Shown here: positions 17,215-21,660 of the stretch, piece by piece
How the letters are laid out: the number at the start of each line of letters is the position of its first letter
Numbering within the stretch: the first letter of the stretch is position 1
NCBI GenBank assembly: GCA_001579985.1
Contig: LRSR01011853.1
Span: 1-21,660 of the forward strand
Reading direction: 5' to 3'
Length of the DNA stretch: 21,660 nucleotides
Source: Hypsibius dujardini
Lineage: Eukaryota; Tardigrada; Eutardigrada; Parachela; Hypsibiidae
Made by a program: the position numbers and the translations under genes
The notes under the pieces: model-generated
What the model saw: the letters and a program-made list of their open reading frames with translations, nothing else
Database searches by the model: none
What the model was told of the DNA's origin: nothing

Positions 17215-17542
17215 ATGTGCTACGGCACAAATCGACTCAGATAGCGCGCCAGGTACTGTACGCTCCCGCTCTCAAGGGTCGATTTTAGGTCCGGCCCGAA
17301 ACACGTTCCGTCACTCGCTTGGTTGTTCATTTAGATTCACTTAAACTTTATTGACTTCAAAATGTTGATCACCGTCATGCTCATTGTGAATCATCATTTC
17401 AATCAAGCAAGGTAGCATAGCCTGTCAGGCAGAAACCAACGGGCCAATCACGAACATGTGAACGAATTGAACGATCCGCTTAAGCTTGATGCGAATCAGC
17501 GGGGGTGGGGCAGAATTGACCCTTGAGATCGGGAGCGTAGAG
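17215..17542. other. Intergenic stretch, no gene recognised
   Basis: No repeat or supported coding segment. A minus-strand open frame enters it from 17811 but is not convincing. Confidence 0.4.
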
Positions 17543-17872
17543 TACGAGGTAAAGGCCGTTAACCAGGCCGATTTGTTCAACGTTGATTTCCCGGCGCTGC
17601 ATTGCTGCCATGCCATAACAGATGGCTTGAGAACATTCAGAAAACATTCTCTGACCCATTTTAGTTCGTTCCTAAGCCTCACGGTTTGAATTTGAGTCCA
17701 AAAAAAGGAAGAGAAGAATCTCAATGGAGAAGTGTGCAAGTAGTCCGGTAGAGGCGCCACTTCGATTCCATCTCCCCTGCGTTGACTTCGCAAAAACGAC
17801 TTATGCGCCACCTGTTGGCCTGGTTAAGTTACGATTTCTAAAAGCGGCCTGGTTAACGGCCTTTACCTCGTA
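17543..17872. repeat. Perfect 28-bp inverted repeat pair
   Basis: The arm 17543-17570 (TACGAGGTAAAGGCCGTTAA then CCAGGCCG) is exactly complementary to 17845-17872, with 274 bp between. The partial motif GGCCTGGTTAA also occurs at about 17818. The interior shows no convincing gene; a 128-residue minus-strand open frame covers it but resembles nothing I know. Confidence 0.85.
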
Positions 17873-18036
17873 AAGGATTTCGAAATTTCCGCTTAATGTT
17901 ATCAGCCGACGTCGACTTCCTTTCGCCCCGGCAGAGCGATGCCCGCTAGCAGTACTAGTACACGCCGATACCTTTACGTGAGATTTGCATACGGAAGTCG
18001 GGTTCTAGTACACAATATATAGAAACAATCGTAGCT

Positions 18037-18277
18037 GTCACGTGGTTAGGCGCACAGTAATTGAACAGCCCGGTCACGTGTCTAAAGCCTTTAAAATTTC
18101 ATCGCCATGTTTCGCATCACCCCTTCCGGTTCGCATTATTACGGCTTTTCCACAACCAGCGAGCCTCGACCCGTAAAACAGATCGTGCGACCGTCCGACT
18201 CGTTTCAGCCCCCCACAATCACACCCTGCACAGGCTCGCTCACACAGTGAAAGTCCGGAGATTCGAACGGTCACGTG
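18037..18277. promoter_or_regulatory. Cluster of three GTCACGTG E-boxes
   Basis: Identical octamers at 18037-18044, 18073-18080 and 18270-18277. CACGTG is the core bound by bHLH-zip factors (Myc/Max, USF, MITF/TFE), and GTCACGTG is most of the GTCACGTGAC lysosomal-gene (CLEAR) motif. They lie 0.6-0.8 kb upstream of the kinase start and 1.2 kb from UFSP1. The function is inferred. Confidence 0.4.
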
Positions 18278-18392
18278 TGCTTATTTCTATCGAACCATTT
18301 GCTCGGAGCCGGCCGTTGCTAGTTTGGAGTTTGGGACAGTAAAGTAGAAACGACACTGTGACGTCGTTCGAATCTCAGGACTTCACTTTACT

Positions 18393-18630
18393 CAATCGAC
18401 TGCTTCACTCGTTCATTCCCAATCGACTGCTTCACTGGTTCACGCTCAATACACTGCTTCACTCGTTCATTCCCAATCGACAACAGCGACCACTGGTTCA
18501 TTCCCAATCGACTGCTTCACTGGTTCATTCCCAATCGACTGCTTCACTGGTTCATTCCCAATCGACTGCTTCACTGGTGCATTCCCAATCGACTGCTTCA
18601 CTGGTTCATTTTTAATCGACAACAGCGACC
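18393..18630. repeat. 27-bp minisatellite upstream of the kinase
   Basis: About eight units of AATCGACTGCTTCACTGGTT + CATTCCC. Two positions carry a variant, AATCGACAACAGCGACCACTGG, which lengthens the unit to 31 bp. The open frame across it is repeat-derived. Confidence 0.93.
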
Positions 18631-18693
18631 ACTGGTCTGACTAAAGTTTTCCCGCATTTTATTTTCTCTGAAAAGGCACATTTTTTTCTACTT

Positions 18694-18701
18694 TTTGGCG
18701 C
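18694..18701 (+). promoter_or_regulatory. E2F-like site TTTGGCGC upstream of the kinase
   Basis: Matches the E2F consensus TTTSSCGC, 142 bp before the start codon of the CDK-like gene. E2F control would fit a cell-cycle kinase, but a single 8-bp match is weak. Confidence 0.3.
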
Positions 18702-18842
18702 CCTGACATCGCCGGCTCATTATTCCCCGAGGGAGTATTCATTTCCAACCCTCCCCTCAAAGAGCTCCTCATCAGTTTTGCATTTCCGGCCCATGCATCA
18801 CGAGTTTTACTTTGTCCCTTCTTCAACAGGGAAAAAAGCAAA

Positions 18843-20789
18843 ATGTCCCTCAGTCCATCCTTTTCGGTCAGCCCGCCGCGTCGGCTGAGCCTCGCCAAAT
18901 TCCGCGAGAGCCTCCGATTGGGCCGGACGTTGGAGGAGCAGGGCTACACCAAGTCAGAGCTGATTGCGGAGGGTGAGTGACTCGGGTGTCAGCGACCTCG
19001 CATTCGAGATCTCCCGTGCAATTCATTTGCCCTGCTGCATTTTCTGCTCTTGCTGCAGGTGGTTACGGTAAAGTCCACAAGGGTTGGGATTTGCGGACGA
19101 ATCGGCCGGTCGCGCTGAAATACATGGATCACCAGGCGGACAAGGGACTTTCACAGGCCACCATTCGCGAAGGTTCGTTTTATGCGTCGTATGGCTCAAT
19201 TGATTGATTGATCAATCGTTTAACAGATTGACTGATTGATTGATTGGTTGCTTTTACTGACTGATTAACGCTTGATTGATTGATTGGTTGGTTGCTTTTA
19301 CTGAATGATTATCGCTTGATTGATTGCTTGATTGATTGATTGGTTGTTTTTTGCTTGTTCATTTCTGTAGCATCGATTGATCAGGTGCAAGATTGCTTGA
19401 TTGATAAAATGCAGGGGAAATTTTTCACCAATTTTGTTATTGTTGTCGAGGTTTTGCTTACGAAGCATCCTTCATTCATTTGATTTTGCTTCTTGTAGTG
19501 ACGCTTTTACGTTCGGCTGGAGAGCACCGCAATATCGTCCAGGTGCTCGGCTGTTGCTTCGTACCCAATGCCACCGTCCTCGTGCTGGAGTACCTTGACA
19601 TCGACCTCTCCAACTTCATCAAGAGTCAGCGACACAGCGAGCGTGATCTGCTCACCGTCACACTGGTCAAGGTATGCCTTAAAATGGAAGGCACTTTCCG
19701 AGACGCCTTCGAGCTACTTTCTTTCTTTCCTGGAATGTTACATCCTCTTGCTCGGATTCGGATTGATTGTTCGAATCAATTAGGAATTGAACAGCGATCA
19801 TACTAAGTGGCAGCTACGCAGATAACCCATTCTCAGTTAGACAAACAGACAGAGACAGACAGACACTCAGACAGACAGACACTCAGACACACAGACAGAC
19901 ACACAGATAGACAGACAGTTAGGCAGACAGACAGACAGACAGACAGACAGGTAGACAGACAAACAGATAGACAGATAGATAGACAGACAGACAGATAGAC
20001 AGACAGACAGGCAGACAGACAGATAGACAGACAGATGGACAGACAGTTAGGCAGACAGACAGGTGAACAGACAGATATATTTGTGTTGTTTATTAGCCTT
20101 CAGTTGTTTGTTTGTCCATCTGTCAGAGCATCATGCGGGACATTCTCTCCGGTGCAGACCACCTCCACTCCCGCGGCATCTCCCACCGCGATCTGAAGCC
20201 GCGCAACGTCCTGGTGTCCCTTAAGACGTACGAGGTGAAAATCGCTGACTTCGGCCTCAGCAAGTTCATCACGTTTCCGGTGCGCCGTACCAGCGAGAGT
20301 TTCGGTACCCGCTGGTACCGCTCCCCGGAGGTGCTGCTGGGCCACAAGACCACAACCATGCGCGTCGACATGTGGAGCATCGGGACGATCTTCGCGGAGA
20401 TGAAAGAGAAGGCGTCGCTGTTCCCGGGCCGCGATCACTCGGACCAGATCCACCTCATCTTCGCCACCCTCGGCACCCCGACCAACGAATCATGGCCGGA
20501 CATTGAACGCAACCGGGAGTTCCAGGCCATCGGGCATCCCTTCTACCCGGAGAGCCGGCTCGCGCTGAAGACACCGCATATGGACACCACTGAGCGGGAG
20601 ATTTTGATGATGTTCCTGGAGTATGACCCGGTGCGACGCATCTCCGCCTCGGACGCCTTGCGACTGCCTTACTTCTCCAGTATCCACACCGCCGCTCTCC
20701 GTGGCGGTCTCACCAACCGATCCGTCAACAATTGGGTCAACCAGCCGACGTCCCCCAACCTTCCCTGTGCCTCAACTCGACGTGCCTAA
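18843..20789 (+). CDS. Cyclin-dependent-kinase-like Ser/Thr kinase
   Basis: Exons 18843-18972, 19059-19172, 19499-19671 and 20127-20789 join in phase to 1080 nt, 359 aa. The CMGC/CDK signatures are in order: glycine loop EGGYGKV (43-49), Lys64 in VALK, a PSTAIRE-like SQATIRE with Glu81, EYLDIDL, catalytic HRDLKPRN (Asp161, Asn166), ADFGLS (Asp180), an activation segment that aligns without gaps to CDK2 (FPVRRTSESFGTRWYRSPE), then MWSIGTIFAEM, LFPG, TLGTP, YDP and RISASDAL. Relative to CDK2, Thr14 is Gly45, Tyr15 is Tyr46 and the activating Thr160 is Ser195. An N-terminal extension of about 36 residues has SP sites and RRLS; the C-terminal tail (about 40 residues) is Ser/Asn/Pro-rich. It should phosphorylate proteins, probably with a cyclin partner, but the subfamily is not clear and I assign no symbol. 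It is divergent from UFSP1 and about 2 kb away. Confidence 0.93.
19200..19348. repeat. TTGA array in kinase intron 2
   Basis: TTGATTGA with GGTTGCTTTTACTGA-containing duplicated segments (about 19246 and 19291) in the intron 19173-19498. Confidence 0.92.
19841..20080. repeat. GACA/GATA array in kinase intron 3
   Basis: CAGA and TAGA tetranucleotides, about 240 bp, make up most of the 455-nt intron 19672-20126. Translations are TDRQ-rich and non-genic. Confidence 0.95.
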
Positions 20790-21110
20790 TTGATGATAAA
20801 ACGTATTCCTTGCCTTCCGTGCCTTGGTGTTCTGCATGGTATCCCGGTTACAATTTTATCCGTCTGTTTTTGAAGCCCTTTTACCACTTAACCGAAACTT
20901 TCCAGAAGTTTATCATTTTATCCTCATATCTTCTTCGTATTTCGCGCTGCTCGGGTTGAGCGTTCTACTTTCCTGTTCTGTTCTTAGTTCAACGAGTATA
21001 GGTTCAGCTCAAGCTGGTCTTTCCTGTTCGGTGCAGCAACCAATTCCGATGACTAAAACGTGTTCACTTTTTCTCACGGCTCACATGTTTTGTTCAGTTA
21101 ACTCTATATG
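20790..21110 (+). other. 3' flank of the kinase gene
   Basis: Follows the TAA at 20787-20789 and is presumably 3' UTR. I see no perfect AATAAA. No other gene recognised. Confidence 0.4.
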
Positions 21111-21199
21111 CTGTCTGTCTGTCCGTCTATATGTCTGGCAGTCTGCCTGCCTGTCTGTTTATCTGTCTGTCTGTTCAATTGCCTATCTGTTTGTTCAAC

Positions 21200-21235
<36 letters not shown>

Positions 21236-21355
21236 AACTGCCTGTCTGTCTTTCTTGTCTGTCTGCCTGTTTAGCTGTCTGTCTATTCGCCTGCCTCTCT
21301 GACCCCATATCTGTCTGTTCGTCTTCCTGTATGTCTGTCTGGCTGTTCGATTAGT
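21111..21355. repeat. CTGT microsatellite
   Basis: CTGT/CTGC/CTGG units with interruptions, about 245 bp, complementary in sequence to the GACA arrays elsewhere in the window. The open frames on both strands are repeat artefacts. Confidence 0.95.
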
Positions 21356-21429
21356 CACTTCTCTGTCTGTTACCTTCTATGCTGAATGCATTTAAACCCA
21401 TTTAGATGCGATGTTGTTTAACACCAGAC

Positions 21430-21660
21430 AACGCCACCTTGCGGGTGTACCACCCACAAAAGAACCGCGTGCGGTTCTCCGACGGCAACCCGGCAAGGCA
21501 ACCTAACCACGGCCTTGACTTTTAGCACACAGTCTAATGTGATACATACATGCACCACGTCAACTGCTTTGTGTTGTGAGAGTGGGAGGTCCTCACTAGG
21601 GACAAACCCTGCCAGAGGCCGCGTACGGAAGAGAAGGAATTGGGATTGGATATCCCGTCC
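21430..21660. other. GC-rich hairpin-rich sequence at right edge, unassigned
   Basis: Base composition changes here. Hairpins GGGTG-TAC-CACCC (21443-21455) and AGAACCGC-GT-GCGGTTCT (21461-21478) are followed by CCCGGCAAGG, which can pair with the upstream CCTTGCGGGT. No open frame stands out and the stretch is cut by the window edge. It might be the start of a dispersed retroelement; this is a guess. Confidence 0.35.

Noticed and set aside
17425-17811. 128-residue minus-strand open frame
   Set aside because: No family resemblance, covers one arm of the 28-bp inverted repeat, and no supporting exons or splice pattern.

Overview
This is a eukaryotic, almost certainly animal, nuclear window. 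It carries five multi-exon protein genes with GT-AG introns, separated and interrupted by tetranucleotide microsatellites (GACA/CTGT and TTGA/ATCA), minisatellites and small non-autonomous transposons. The gene models were built by hand from splice signals, codon phase and similarity to remembered protein families. Most minimal introns are 55-97 nt. The HERC4, UFSP1 and Hv1-type genes point to a metazoan; compact introns with abundant tetranucleotide arrays would suit a small-genome invertebrate, but I cannot place the phylum.

Layout, left to right. 900-3578 (+): a four-exon gene for a small Hv1/TMEM266-type voltage-sensor protein with a coiled coil and a PDZ-type C-terminus. 3579-5247: intergenic, with three tandem 130-bp palindromic units, one dispersed copy and a related palindrome. 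5248-12199 (+): a complete 18-exon HERC4 orthologue (RCC1-like repeats plus HECT ubiquitin ligase, about 1078 aa). Its long introns hold repeats, including an 842-bp inverted-repeat element in the last intron. 12200-13795: a foldback repeat with an unresolved base, a hAT-like MITE, a Tc1/mariner-like MITE and a palindromic element. 13796-15522 (+): a five-exon gene for an unrecognised ~205-aa four-helix membrane protein. 15951-16850 (-): a complete four-exon UFSP1-type UFM1 protease, convergent with the previous gene. 16851-18842: intergenic, with two palindromic elements, a perfect 28-bp inverted repeat, three identical GTCACGTG octamers and a 27-bp minisatellite. 18843-20789 (+): a complete four-exon CDK-like kinase. 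20790-21660: a CTGT array and a GC-rich, hairpin-rich end.

The genes do not form a pathway. Two concern ubiquitin or ubiquitin-like modification (HERC4, UFSP1), one cell-cycle-type phosphorylation and one membrane voltage sensing. The points most worth a second look are: the voltage sensor, with three substitutions at positions central to proton conduction and gating in Hv1; the palindromic CACGTG-ended repeat family; several HERC4 introns that are multiples of three and free of stops, one of which looks like a duplicated exon edge; complementary repeat arrays flanking HERC4 exons 2-17; and the UFSP1 stop codon lying inside a minisatellite.
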